Origin: Betaproteobacteria bacterium
GTDB lineage: Bacteria; Pseudomonadota; Gammaproteobacteria; Burkholderiales; SG8-41
Direction of reading: 5' to 3'
Assembly (NCBI GenBank): GCA_029883965.1
Contig: JAOUIN010000109.1
Location: 1 to 7,685, forward strand
DNA length: 7,685 nt
Shown here: in pieces, positions 1-6,008 of the stretch
How the letters are laid out: each line of letters begins with the position of its first letter
How positions within the stretch are numbered: position 1 is the first letter of the stretch
The notes under the pieces: generated by a model
What the model saw: only the letters and a program-made list of their open reading frames with translations
Told to the model about the DNA's origin: nothing
Databases searched by the model: none
Made by a program: the position numbers and the translations under genes

Positions 1-333
1 TGTGGCGATCCGTGATATCGACAGTATTCGCGTCGCCATCAGCGCCGCCGGCAACGCAATGGCTATGGCAACCGCAGTGCCGACGGTCGCGATTGCAACG
101 GTTTTCCAGGTCGCCGCCAATACCAGTTGCAGAAACTCCGGCGATGCGGCCGGCGGAAAAAAACTACCCAGAAACTGACGCAGCGCGCGCAGGCTGGTGT
201 CACTCCATAATGTCGCCGGATTGAATTCGGTCAGATACAATGCCGGCGCCAGCAGCGCCATGAATACCACCGCCGCCGTAACACGACCATGCCAGGCCGG
301 GTCACGCAGATCGTGAATGGCGCCTACGTGCAT
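1..333 (-). CDS. phnE: ABC transporter permease, PhnE-like (N-terminal part, cut by window edge)
   Basis: This is the membrane permease subunit of an oxyanion importer that would form the channel energised by the neighbouring PhnC-like ATPase. The frame is open for 111 codons from ATG at 333 down to base 1, so only the N-terminus is present. Two hydrophobic stretches are visible, about residues 18-34 and 70-100. The second begins TWKTVAIATVG, which resembles the start of the permease core in PhnE-type proteins. The catalytic-loop (EAA) region would lie outside the window. The ATG overlaps the end of the ATPase gene by 10 bases. I see no Shine-Dalgarno sequence, so translation is probably coupled to the ATPase. 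No other start is available: the frame upstream meets a stop at 361-363 with no ATG, GTG or TTG before 333. The family call rests on context plus the partial sequence. Confidence 0.8.
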   Translation of the reverse strand, partial: MHVGAIHDLRDPAWHGRVTAAVVFMALLAPALYLTEFNPATLWSDTSLRALRQFLGSFFPPAASPEFLQLVLAATWKTVAIATVGTAVAIAIALPAALMATRILSISRIAT

Positions 334-1157
334 CGGTTGAGTTTCAATATCGCAACAGGCTCATCCGGCGGCGCCTGCATCGACGTCCCCAGTTCCGTAC
401 CATAAAGCCCGGTCAGGCATTGGTCCGTAACTTCGGCACGCGGCAGATCAAACATCACGCGACCGGCCCTAACACCCACCAGGCGGCTGAATCGCGCCAG
501 CGCCAGATCCACGGCGTGCAGGCTGACCACCAGTGTTGCGCCGCGCGTCGCAGCCTCGTTTTGCAGCACCTCTAGCGCATTGAGCGCCAATGCCGGATCC
601 AGCGAAGACACCGGTTCATCAAGCAGCAACAGATCCGCATTGGATGCGATCAGCCGTGCCAGCGCCACACGCTGCCTTTCGCCGCCCGACAGCCGGTCGC
701 ACCGCAGGAAGAGTTTGTCTTCGAGATGAAAACGCGCAAGTGCCTCACGCGCAATTTCAGCGTCCCGCGGATAAATCAGTGAACGCAGGGCCCGCCAGAT
801 CGTCCATTGCGGCAGGCATCCGGCCAGCACGGCATGCACCACCCGCTGTCGCGGCGGCAGCGGCGGCACTTGCGGCGCCAGGAACAGGCGGCGTCTCAGC
901 GCATGCAACTCTGCCGCCGGCAATTTCCATGGATCAATGCCCAGCACCTGCATGGATCCTGCCGCAGGCCGCATTGCGCAGGCCAGCGTCGCCAGCAGCG
1001 TGGTTTTGCCGGCCCCCGAGGGGCCGATCACCGCCACCTGCTCGCCGGGAGCAAGTGTCAGCGTGACGTCAGACAGCGCGTCCGCACCGGCTGCATAGGC
1101 CACCCTGACGCCGGAACAGGTAGTCGCGCCAACGCCGGCGCCAGGTGTCGATTGCAC
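324..1157 (-). CDS. phnC: ABC transporter ATP-binding protein, PhnC-like
   Basis: This is the cytoplasmic ATPase of the importer, 277 residues. The ABC motifs appear in the proper order: Walker A GPSGAGKT (45-52, Lys51), Q-loop Gln96, signature LSGGERQR (156-163), Walker B LLLLDE (176-181), D-loop SSLD (184-187) and switch His214. All key residues are present, so it should be active. The long segment between Q-loop and signature (roughly 103-155) is typical of PhnC-type ATPases. The start is GTG at 1157, which shares its first base with the TAG stop of the binding-protein gene (TAGTG). This implies translational coupling. A CAGGG stretch lies roughly 13 bases upstream of the GTG. The C-terminus continues about 20 residues past the usual LYG motif. 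The substrate cannot be read from this subunit, and it could equally serve selenate, phosphite or phosphonate. Confidence 0.88.
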   Translation of the reverse strand: MQSTPGAGVGATTCSGVRVAYAAGADALSDVTLTLAPGEQVAVIGPSGAGKTTLLATLACAMRPAAGSMQVLGIDPWKLPAAELHALRRRLFLAPQVPPLPPRQRVVHAVLAGCLPQWTIWRALRSLIYPRDAEIAREALARFHLEDKLFLRCDRLSGGERQRVALARLIASNADLLLLDEPVSSLDPALALNALEVLQNEAATRGATLVVSLHAVDLALARFSRLVGVRAGRVMFDLPRAEVTDQCLTGLYGTELGTSMQAPPDEPVAILKLNRCT

Positions 1158-1999
1158 TATTTGAGCAGCCCTGCCGAACGCGCCGCCTGTTCGATGCTCT
1201 TGTAGTTCTCCACCCTGGTGGGCACGAAGCGGGTCGCGCGCTGCAACTTCAGGATTTCCGCATGCACCGGATTCTTGGCATCGAGCGCAAGGAAAGCACT
1301 GCGGATCTTGTCAATGACCGCCTTGTCGAGATTACCGCGCACAGTCCAGTTGTAGTCGTAATACGGCGGCGTCGTATAAAACACCCTGACCTGCTTGGTA
1401 TCGATGCGCTTTTCGGCTACCAGTTTTTCCCAGACGGAAATGTTCAATGCACCGGCTTCTACCTTGCCACCGGCGACCTGCAATGCGGTTGCATCATGCG
1501 CACCGGAGAATGCAATCCGCATATCCTTGTCCGGGTTGAGGCCTTCATTCAGCATGAACGAGCGCGGCATCAGGTGGCCGGAAGTCGACGACACCGAGCC
1601 AAACGCAAAATTCTTGCCCTTGAGATCGGCCAGTTTGTTGATGCCGCTGTCCGCGCGGGCGATGAATACCGACCGGAATTTCTCATCCTCCTCCCGCTGC
1701 ACCAGCGGGATTGCAGTGCCCTTGGTGCGGATATGCGCCTGCACGAAGGTAAACCCGCCGTACCACACCAGATCGATTTTGCCCGCGGCCAGCGCTTCAA
1801 CCGTTGCCGCATAGTCGGTCACCGGCGTGAACTCGACTTTCATGCCTACCGCTTTTTCCAGGTACTTGCCCAGCGGCTCGAATTTGCGCTGCAGTTCGGT
1901 TGGCGCCTCGTCGGGAATTGCCGATACCTTCAGCGTCTGCGCGGCAATCGCAGTCACCGCAAACATCATGCCGAAAATTATGGATAGAACGCGTTTCAT
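1157..1999 (-). CDS. Periplasmic substrate-binding protein of PhnD family (putative selenate/phosphonate-type oxyanion transporter)
   Basis: This 280-residue protein should bind the importer's substrate in the periplasm and deliver it to the PhnE/PhnC complex. Residues 1-20 form a signal peptide: KR at the N-terminus, a hydrophobic core, then AIAA before the mature start near Gln21. The PhnD-type fold is indicated by SAIPDEAP (26-33), YGGFTFVQ (80-87), LADLKGKNFAFGS (123-135), the SSTSGH ligand-loop motif (137-142) and GAHDA (166-170). The combination of SAIPDEAPTEL, SGAHDAT, YYDYNWTV (213-220) and a C-terminal SAGLLK is what I recall for proteins annotated as putative selenate ABC transporter binding proteins, rather than E. 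coli PhnD. I therefore leave the symbol empty. The ATG at 1999 has a strong ribosome binding site. It is the first gene of a three-gene overlapping set. No selenium or phosphonate enzyme gene is visible nearby to settle the substrate. Confidence 0.85.
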   Translation of the reverse strand: MKRVLSIIFGMMFAVTAIAAQTLKVSAIPDEAPTELQRKFEPLGKYLEKAVGMKVEFTPVTDYAATVEALAAGKIDLVWYGGFTFVQAHIRTKGTAIPLVQREEDEKFRSVFIARADSGINKLADLKGKNFAFGSVSSTSGHLMPRSFMLNEGLNPDKDMRIAFSGAHDATALQVAGGKVEAGALNISVWEKLVAEKRIDTKQVRVFYTTPPYYDYNWTVRGNLDKAVIDKIRSAFLALDAKNPVHAEILKLQRATRFVPTRVENYKSIEQAARSAGLLK

Positions 2000-2004
2000 T
2001 GCGT

Positions 2005-2013
2005 AACTCCTTT
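2005..2013 (-). promoter_or_regulatory. Strong ribosome binding site of the binding-protein gene
   Basis: Read on the minus strand this is AAAGGAGTT, with the AGGAG core 7 bases before the ATG at 1999. It is the best Shine-Dalgarno match in the window and fixes the start. It lies only 5 bases downstream of the 2019-2062 stem-loop, so folding there could influence ribosome access. Confidence 0.85.
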
Positions 2014-2018
2014 AGCTG

Positions 2019-2062
2019 CGCGCACGCGTACGGCAACAGCACTGGCTGCGCCAGCGTGCGCG
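2019..2062 (-). promoter_or_regulatory. GC-rich stem-loop in the leader of the importer operon
   Basis: The arms CGCGCACGC and GCGTGCGCG form a perfect 9-base-pair inverted repeat (2019-2027 with 2054-2062). The 26-base loop contains a further 4-base-pair hairpin (TGGC/GCCA, 2043-2053). On the minus strand it would end just before the ribosome binding site of the substrate-binding protein. There is no T-run after it, so it does not look like an intrinsic terminator. A role in translation control or mRNA stability is inference. Confidence 0.4.
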
Positions 2063-2317
2063 ATTGATTAGGTTGCGAAAACTGACTGGACGGACGGGAA
2101 CGGCAGAGACTGCAGAGGCGGCTTGAAGAAGCGGCCGGAGGCGGGGCAATGAAACAGGCCGTAAGACCGGCACACCATCCGGAGCCCGCGACCCGCACCG
2201 CTTGCCACGTCCGCCCGCGGCAGATCCCCAGCCGATACTGCGGGCCAGCGAACGCGAGCTGCTCGACGTCAGACGTTCCAGCAGAAACATGACTATCCCG
2301 TTCTTTCAGTCATCGGA

Positions 2318-2342
2318 ATTGCGGATAGTGGTCCGCCGCAAT
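2318..2342. repeat. Inverted repeat, possible operator or stem-loop
   Basis: ATTGCGG (2318-2324) and CCGCAAT (2336-2342) are exact reverse complements separated by 11 bases. An alternative inner pairing, GCGGA (2321-2325) with TCCGC (2332-2336), is also possible. Its place between murJ and the importer operon would suit a regulator binding site or an RNA hairpin. A repeat of this length can occur by chance. Confidence 0.25.
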
Positions 2343-2381
2343 ATTGCAGAGCATCACTTATCAAACTCCGCGGCGACATAC

Positions 2382-2403
2382 AACCCTGCCCACATCAGGG
2401 GTT
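2382..2403 (-). terminator. Weak terminator candidate after murJ
   Basis: On the minus strand, beginning with the last base of the murJ TGA stop, AACCCCTG can pair with CAGGGTT across a 7-base loop, with one bulged C. The stem is followed by GTATGTCG, which is only slightly T-rich. Placement immediately after the stop favours a terminator. The weak tail means readthrough into the importer operon is possible. Confidence 0.35.
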
Positions 2404-3935
2404 CAGTCCCGCCGCGCAAAATCCCGCACCCGGAACCCCAGGATCCATAAACTGGCGAAATACACGCCGCCGCCGATCAGCACCAGCAGTGCGAGCCGTC
2501 CGACCCGCTCCAGCGCACCGGCAGACAGCCAGCTCGTGGTCGAGCCCGACAGCAGCCACAGCACCGTGCCCATGACATAGACGGCCAGCGCGAGTTTCAG
2601 CACAAACCCGCCCCAGCCCGGCAACGGTGTAAATATCGCGCGTCGGCGCAACCCGCGCAACAACAGGCCCGCATTGAGGCAGGCGCCAAGGCTGATCGCC
2701 AACGCCAGTCCTGCGTGGCGCAGTTCCCAGATGAACAGCAGATTCAGCAGTTGCGTCACCACCAGCGTAATCACCGCTATTTTCACCGGTGTGCGTATAT
2801 CCTGTTGCGCATAGAACCCCGGGGCCAGCACCTTCACCGCAATCAGCCCGACCAGCCCGATCGAATAGGCAACCGTGGCATGGCGCGTATTGATGACATC
2901 GGTCGCCGTAAACGCGCCGTAGTGAAACAGCGTGGTGATCAGCGGCACGGCCAGCAGCGCCAGTGCAACGGCGGCAGGAACCGCGAGCAGCAGAGTCAAA
3001 CGCAAGCCCCAGTCCAGCAGCGCCGAGTAAGTCTGGGGCGATTTTTCAGCGTGATGTCTCGACAGACTGGGCAACAACACCGTGCCCAGCGCGACGCCCA
3101 GCATGCCCGCTGGAAATTCCATCAGGCGATCGGCAAAATAAAGCCAGGTCACGCTGCCGGTCACCAGAAACGACGCGAAGATGTTGTTGATCAGCAGGCT
3201 GATCTGCCCGACGGACACGCCAAACAGCGCGGGCGCCATCTGTTTCAGCACCCGTCGCACGCCCTCATCCCCGAAATCCGGGCGAAACCGCGGCAGCATG
3301 CCAATACGCGACAGAAACGGCAGCTGAAACGCCAGCTGCAGCGCGCCACCGACGAATACAGCCCAGGCCAGCGCCTTGATCGGCGGATCAAAATACGGGG
3401 CAGCCAGCAGCGCAAACCCGATGAACGACAGGTTCAGCAGGACCGGCGTAAACGCCGGTGCGGCAAACCGGCTCCAGGTGTTGAGGATGCCGCCGGCCAG
3501 CGCGGTGAGTGCAATGAACAGTATGTACGGAAATACGATGCGCAGCAGATCCACGGTAAGCGCAAACTTCTCCGGCGTCGCAGTGAACCCGGGCGCACTG
3601 ATGGCGATGATGACCGGTGCTGCCAGCACACCCAGCGCCGTGACCATCACCAGCGCAATCGTCAACAGCGCGGAGACATGGTCAACCAGATCGCGCGCGG
3701 CCGATTCGCCCCGCCGGTTCTTGTATTCGGCAAGGATGGGCACGAACGCCTGCGAGAAGGCGCCTTCCGCGAAAAGCCGGCGCAACAGGTTCGGAATCTT
3801 GAATGCAACAAAGAAGGCATCGGTCATCAGTCCGGCGCCGAAAACCCGCGCGATGACCGCGTCGCGTACGAAACCCAGCACGCGTGACAACAACGTCATG
3901 CTGCTGATCGTGGCCAACGCTTTGATAAGACTCAT
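2403..3935 (-). CDS. murJ: Lipid II flippase MurJ (MviN)
   Basis: MurJ flips lipid II, the peptidoglycan precursor, across the inner membrane. The product is 510 residues, essentially the E. coli length (511), and is hydrophobic throughout, with a pattern consistent with the 14-helix MOP-superfamily fold. The N-terminus carries the family hallmark: SRVLGFVRD (17-25), TDAFFVAFKIPNLLRRLFAEG (38-58) and AFVPI. Residues corresponding to the E. coli functional residues Arg18, Arg24, Asp39 and Arg52 fall at identical numbers. The C-terminus ends GFRVRDFARRD, also typical. The ATG at 3935 is preceded by a CAGGA element that lies rather close to it (3 bases). The gene is divergent from rpsT, an arrangement seen in betaproteobacteria. 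It appears intact and should be essential. It is the only gene in its apparent transcription unit unless there is readthrough into the importer operon. Confidence 0.96.
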   Translation of the reverse strand: MSLIKALATISSMTLLSRVLGFVRDAVIARVFGAGLMTDAFFVAFKIPNLLRRLFAEGAFSQAFVPILAEYKNRRGESAARDLVDHVSALLTIALVMVTALGVLAAPVIIAISAPGFTATPEKFALTVDLLRIVFPYILFIALTALAGGILNTWSRFAAPAFTPVLLNLSFIGFALLAAPYFDPPIKALAWAVFVGGALQLAFQLPFLSRIGMLPRFRPDFGDEGVRRVLKQMAPALFGVSVGQISLLINNIFASFLVTGSVTWLYFADRLMEFPAGMLGVALGTVLLPSLSRHHAEKSPQTYSALLDWGLRLTLLLAVPAAVALALLAVPLITTLFHYGAFTATDVINTRHATVAYSIGLVGLIAVKVLAPGFYAQQDIRTPVKIAVITLVVTQLLNLLFIWELRHAGLALAISLGACLNAGLLLRGLRRRAIFTPLPGWGGFVLKLALAVYVMGTVLWLLSGSTTSWLSAGALERVGRLALLVLIGGGVYFASLWILGFRVRDFARRD

Positions 3936-3977
3936 TTTTCCTGAATTAAGGCGATGTCCGGAACGGCCCTGCGCGAC

Positions 3978-4006
3978 TTGCGTAAGAGGCGGATTTTCTT
4001 TATCAT
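3978..4006 (+). promoter_or_regulatory. Sigma70-type promoter of rpsT with GC-rich discriminator
   Basis: TTGCGT (-35, 3978-3983) and TATCAT (-10, 4001-4006) are separated by exactly 17 bases. Transcription would start near 4013, giving an untranslated leader of roughly 28 bases before the rpsT ATG at 4041. The bases between the -10 box and the predicted start (TGCGCCC) are GC-rich, as in stringently controlled ribosomal promoters of proteobacteria. Regulation by ppGpp is inferred from that resemblance only. Confidence 0.7.
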
Positions 4007-4040
4007 TGCGCCCCTTTGCCGAACGAAATCCGGAGTTTAC

Positions 4041-4304
4041 ATGGCCAATACCGCTTCAGCCAAAAAAGCCGCACGTCAGGCCGTCAAACGCCGCGAGCAT
4101 AATGGCGCACAACGTTCCACGCTGCGCACTGCGATCAAGGACGTCCGCAAAGCAATTGCCGCCGGCGACAAGGCCGCGGCCCGTGCAGTGTTTCAGCGCT
4201 CGGTGAGCACGATCGATTCGATCGCCGACAAGGACATCATGCACAAGAACACGGCCGCCCGTCACAAGAGCCGCCTGTCCGCCGCCGTCAAGGCAATGGC
4301 CTGA
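4041..4304 (+). CDS. rpsT: 30S ribosomal protein S20
   Basis: S20 is a primary 16S rRNA-binding protein of the small ribosomal subunit. The product is 87 residues, the normal size. It begins MANTASAKKAARQA and is rich in Lys, Arg and Ala, with the expected helical pattern: KRREHNGAQRS near residues 16-26, a KDVRKAI segment, and a C-terminal MHKNTAARHKSRL near 67-79. I chose the ATG at 4041 because CGGAG lies 5 bases upstream and homology begins exactly with MAN. The frame is open 29 codons further upstream to 3954, but that extension would cover the promoter and is not S20-like. The gene has its own promoter and is followed by hairpins, so it is probably monocistronic. Confidence 0.97.
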   Translation: MANTASAKKAARQAVKRREHNGAQRSTLRTAIKDVRKAIAAGDKAAARAVFQRSVSTIDSIADKDIMHKNTAARHKSRLSAAVKAMA

Positions 4305-4316
4305 CCGAAACATCGA

Positions 4317-4335
4317 TGACCGGCACTGCCGGTCA
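4317..4335 (+). terminator. Probable rpsT transcription terminator hairpin
   Basis: TGACCGGC and GCCGGTCA form a perfect 8-base-pair stem with a 3-base loop, starting 13 bases after the rpsT stop. The following bases (CGTAGTTCGTTG) have only scattered Ts, so this is not a strong intrinsic terminator. An alternative pairing, GGTCA (4331-4335) with TGACC (4346-4350), competes with it. Confidence 0.45.
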
Positions 4336-4357
4336 CGTAGTTCGTTGACCAGACTAC

Positions 4358-4374
4358 AACCGGCGGGGCCGGTT
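4358..4374. repeat. Second short hairpin with the same core arms
   Basis: AACCGGC and GCCGGTT form a perfect 7-base-pair stem with a GGG loop. The inner six bases of each arm (ACCGGC/GCCGGT) are identical to those of the hairpin at 4317-4335, 23 bases upstream, making a tandem pair of related stem-loops. It could be a second terminator, an mRNA end-protecting structure or an extragenic palindrome. Confidence 0.4.
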
Positions 4375-4681
4375 CCAGGCACACCCGGAATTGCTTCAGC
4401 CGTCAGAGTCAGATCCTCCGGTCGCTTCGCCTTGTGCCGCGCCCGCAGCCTGGGTTGATTGTTCCGCGCAAACTGCTGCGGGAATGAATGAGCCGCCGGG
4501 TCGATTTCCCCAGAGACGCGGTCGACCGCCATGCCGCCCGGCCGGAATGTCTCACCGTTTTCCGTAATACCCTAATGACGATTTCGGGCGCCCCGTCGAA
4601 CATGAAGCAATCCTGATTTTCGTCTGGATAAGTCCAGCAGAACACCCGTTATTTGGCCTTGATTTACTTCGGAAATTTCAC

Positions 4682-4711
4682 TTGCCAAGCAATTCGGGGT
4701 TGGATAAGAAT
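4682..4711 (+). promoter_or_regulatory. Candidate promoter of the argD-argF-argG operon
   Basis: TTGCCA (4682-4687) matches the -35 consensus at five of six positions. It is followed by TAAGAAT (4705-4711), which provides a moderate -10 box with a 17- or 18-base spacer. Transcription would begin around 4718, just at the start of the next hairpin, giving a leader of about 47 bases. I see no clear ArgR operator around it. The match is moderate and there is no other support. Confidence 0.4.
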
Positions 4712-4718
4712 AGTCGCA

Positions 4719-4747
4719 TCGGCGGCGTCAGGCCGCCGAGTGCTTTT
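4719..4747 (+). terminator. Terminator-like or attenuator hairpin before argD
   Basis: TCGGCGGC (4719-4726) pairs perfectly with GCCGCCGA (4732-4739) across a 5-base loop, followed by GTGCTTTT. The T-tract is short and offset by four bases. It sits 18 bases before the argD ATG. It could stop readthrough from upstream or attenuate operon expression. If transcription starts near 4718, it could instead form a protective 5'-end stem. Which of these applies cannot be decided from sequence alone. Confidence 0.4.
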
Positions 4748-4764
4748 GTGGAGATCGATGGATC

Positions 4765-5964
4765 ATGTCGCATGTCATGAATACCTACGGCCGGCTTCCC
4801 GTTACGTTTGAGCGGGGCGAAGGCGTATGGCTGTGGGATACCGAGGGCAAGCGCTACCTCGACGCGCTCGCCGGTGTCGCCGTGTGCGGCCTGGGTCATG
4901 CGCATCCGCGATTCACTGCCGCGCTGCAGGCGCAGATCGGCAAACTTGTCCACACCTCCAACATCTACGGCATCGCACTGCAGGAACAACTCGCCGACAG
5001 GCTGGCCGCGCTGTCCGGCATGGACAATGTGTTCTTCTGCAACTCCGGCTGCGAGGCCAACGAAGCGGCCATCAAGCTCGCGCGCCTGTATGGCCACCAG
5101 AAGGGTATCGAGGCCCCGGCGATCGTCGTCATGGAACACGCGTTCCACGGCCGCACGATGGCGACATTGTCTGCCACGGGCAGCCGCAAAGTACAGGCAG
5201 GGTTCGAACCACTGGTGTCGGGTTTCGTGCGCGTGCCCTATGACGATCTCGAGGCCGTGCGCCGGGTCGCCGAAAACAACCGCAGCGTCGTCGCCGTGCT
5301 GGTGGAACTGGTGCAGGGCGAAGGCGGCGTCAACATCTGTCATGACGGCTATCTGCGCGGATTGCGCGAAATCTGTGATGCCAACGGCTGGCTGCTGATG
5401 CTCGATGAAGTACAGACCGGAATCGGCCGTACCGGGAAATGGTTCGCTTTTCAGCATTCCGGCGTCAAGCCCGACGTGATGCCGCTGGCCAAGGGACTGG
5501 GCAACGGCGTGCCTATCGGCGCCTGCCTGGCAGCGGGTGCTGCCGCGCAACTGTTCAAACCCGGCCACCACGGTTCAACGTTCGGCGGCAATCCGCTGGC
5601 CTGCGCCGCAGCCCTGGCCACGCTCGCGATCATCGAAGACGACAAGCTGATGCAGAACGCCGTTATGATCGGCGATTTTATCCGCGCACAGATCGGCGAG
5701 AAGCTCGCCGGGCTGTCCGGTGTCCGCGAAATCCGCGGCATCGGCATGATGACCGGCATCGAACTGGACAAGCCATGCAAGGGCATCGTCGAGAAGGCAC
5801 TGCACGCCGGCCTGCTGATCAACGTCACGGCGGACAATGTAATCCGGCTGGTGCCGCCGCTGATCTATACGCGCGAAGATGCGCAGCACCTGGTCGACAA
5901 TCTCGTCCCGTTGATCAAGGATGAACTCGTAAAACAGGCCGCGCCGCAATCCGCCGCCGCCTGA
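4765..5964 (+). CDS. argD: Acetylornithine aminotransferase
   Basis: This cytoplasmic PLP-dependent class-III aminotransferase converts N-acetylglutamate semialdehyde and glutamate to N-acetylornithine and 2-oxoglutarate in arginine synthesis. Family members often also act on succinyldiaminopimelate in lysine synthesis. The 399 residues match the family length. Visible motifs are FFCNSGCEANEAAIK (90-104, cofactor phosphate binding), FHGRT (127-131), VQGEGGV (183-189), LDEVQTGIGRTG (213-224, Asp214 contacting the PLP ring) and LAKGLGNGVPIG (241-252), where Lys243 should be the Schiff-base lysine. HGSTFGGNPLA follows. The motif before QGEGG reads VELV rather than the more common EP form, a mild family variant. 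The start at 4765 (MSHVMNTY) fits homologues I remember. A TGGAG element lies 11 bases upstream, and an ATG at 4777 is an alternative start. It is the first gene of the arg cluster. Confidence 0.95.
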   Translation: MSHVMNTYGRLPVTFERGEGVWLWDTEGKRYLDALAGVAVCGLGHAHPRFTAALQAQIGKLVHTSNIYGIALQEQLADRLAALSGMDNVFFCNSGCEANEAAIKLARLYGHQKGIEAPAIVVMEHAFHGRTMATLSATGSRKVQAGFEPLVSGFVRVPYDDLEAVRRVAENNRSVVAVLVELVQGEGGVNICHDGYLRGLREICDANGWLLMLDEVQTGIGRTGKWFAFQHSGVKPDVMPLAKGLGNGVPIGACLAAGAAAQLFKPGHHGSTFGGNPLACAAALATLAIIEDDKLMQNAVMIGDFIRAQIGEKLAGLSGVREIRGIGMMTGIELDKPCKGIVEKALHAGLLINVTADNVIRLVPPLIYTREDAQHLVDNLVPLIKDELVKQAAPQSAAA

Positions 5965-5969
5965 ACGCC

Positions 5970-5996
5970 GCGCCGGATCTAATCGATCCGCCGCGC
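5970..5996 (+). repeat. Hairpin between argD and argF
   Basis: CGGATC (5974-5979) pairs with GATCCG (5985-5990) over a 5-base loop, extended by GCGC (5970-5973) with GCGC (5993-5996) across a 2-base bulge. It occupies most of the 44-base gap and ends 12 bases before the argF ATG. No T-run follows, so it is not a standard terminator. It may affect mRNA processing or relative expression. Confidence 0.35.
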
Positions 5997-6008
5997 AACG
6001 GAACCGCC

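Larger units (their letters stand above)
2000..2402. other. Intergenic region between murJ and the importer operon
   Basis: This 403-base stretch has no gene I can support. Both flanking genes are on the minus strand, so it should carry the end of the murJ transcript and the leader, and probably the promoter, of the importer operon. I could not find a convincing -35/-10 pair on the minus strand. A 92-codon minus-strand frame (2290 to 2012) fills most of it. It ends in a TAA touching the importer gene's ribosome binding site, but its Arg/Ser/Ala-rich product looks non-coding. The structured elements inside are listed separately. Confidence 0.6.
4305..4764. other. Intergenic region between rpsT and argD
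   Basis: This 460-base stretch contains no gene I can recognise. Two overlapping minus-strand frames (4645-4409 and 4532-4056) exist, but one runs antisense through most of rpsT and neither product resembles a known family. No tRNA-like element was seen. Supported contents are the two hairpins after rpsT, a candidate argD promoter, and a terminator-like hairpin just before argD. The middle part (about 4375-4680) shows nothing I can name. Confidence 0.6.

Noticed and set aside
12..224. Plus-strand small frame at the left edge
   Set aside because: It is opposite the PhnE-like permease frame, which is open over the same bases and shows membrane segments and the expected operon position.
1145..1987. 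Plus-strand frame of 280 codons antisense to the binding-protein gene
   Set aside because: It mirrors the binding-protein gene almost base for base and shows no family motif. The minus-strand gene has a signal peptide, a strong ribosome binding site and conserved motifs.
3442..3459. Palindrome ACCGGCG/CGCCGGT inside murJ as a regulatory hairpin
   Set aside because: It lies in conserved coding sequence and is explained by GC-rich codon choice. It is kept only as a comparison for the hairpins after rpsT.
2715..3887. Long plus-strand open frame (390 codons) antisense to murJ
   Set aside because: The product is Gln/Arg/His-rich without domains. It lies wholly opposite an intact, well-conserved murJ, and such frames are common opposite GC-rich membrane protein genes.
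3954..4040. Extension of S20 by 29 codons upstream of 4041
   Set aside because: It would place the start upstream of the -35 box of the rpsT promoter, it lacks S20 similarity, and 4041 has a proper ribosome binding site.
4678..5571. Minus-strand frame of 297 codons opposite argD
   Set aside because: It is antisense to a complete ArgD with all catalytic motifs, and its product matches nothing I know.
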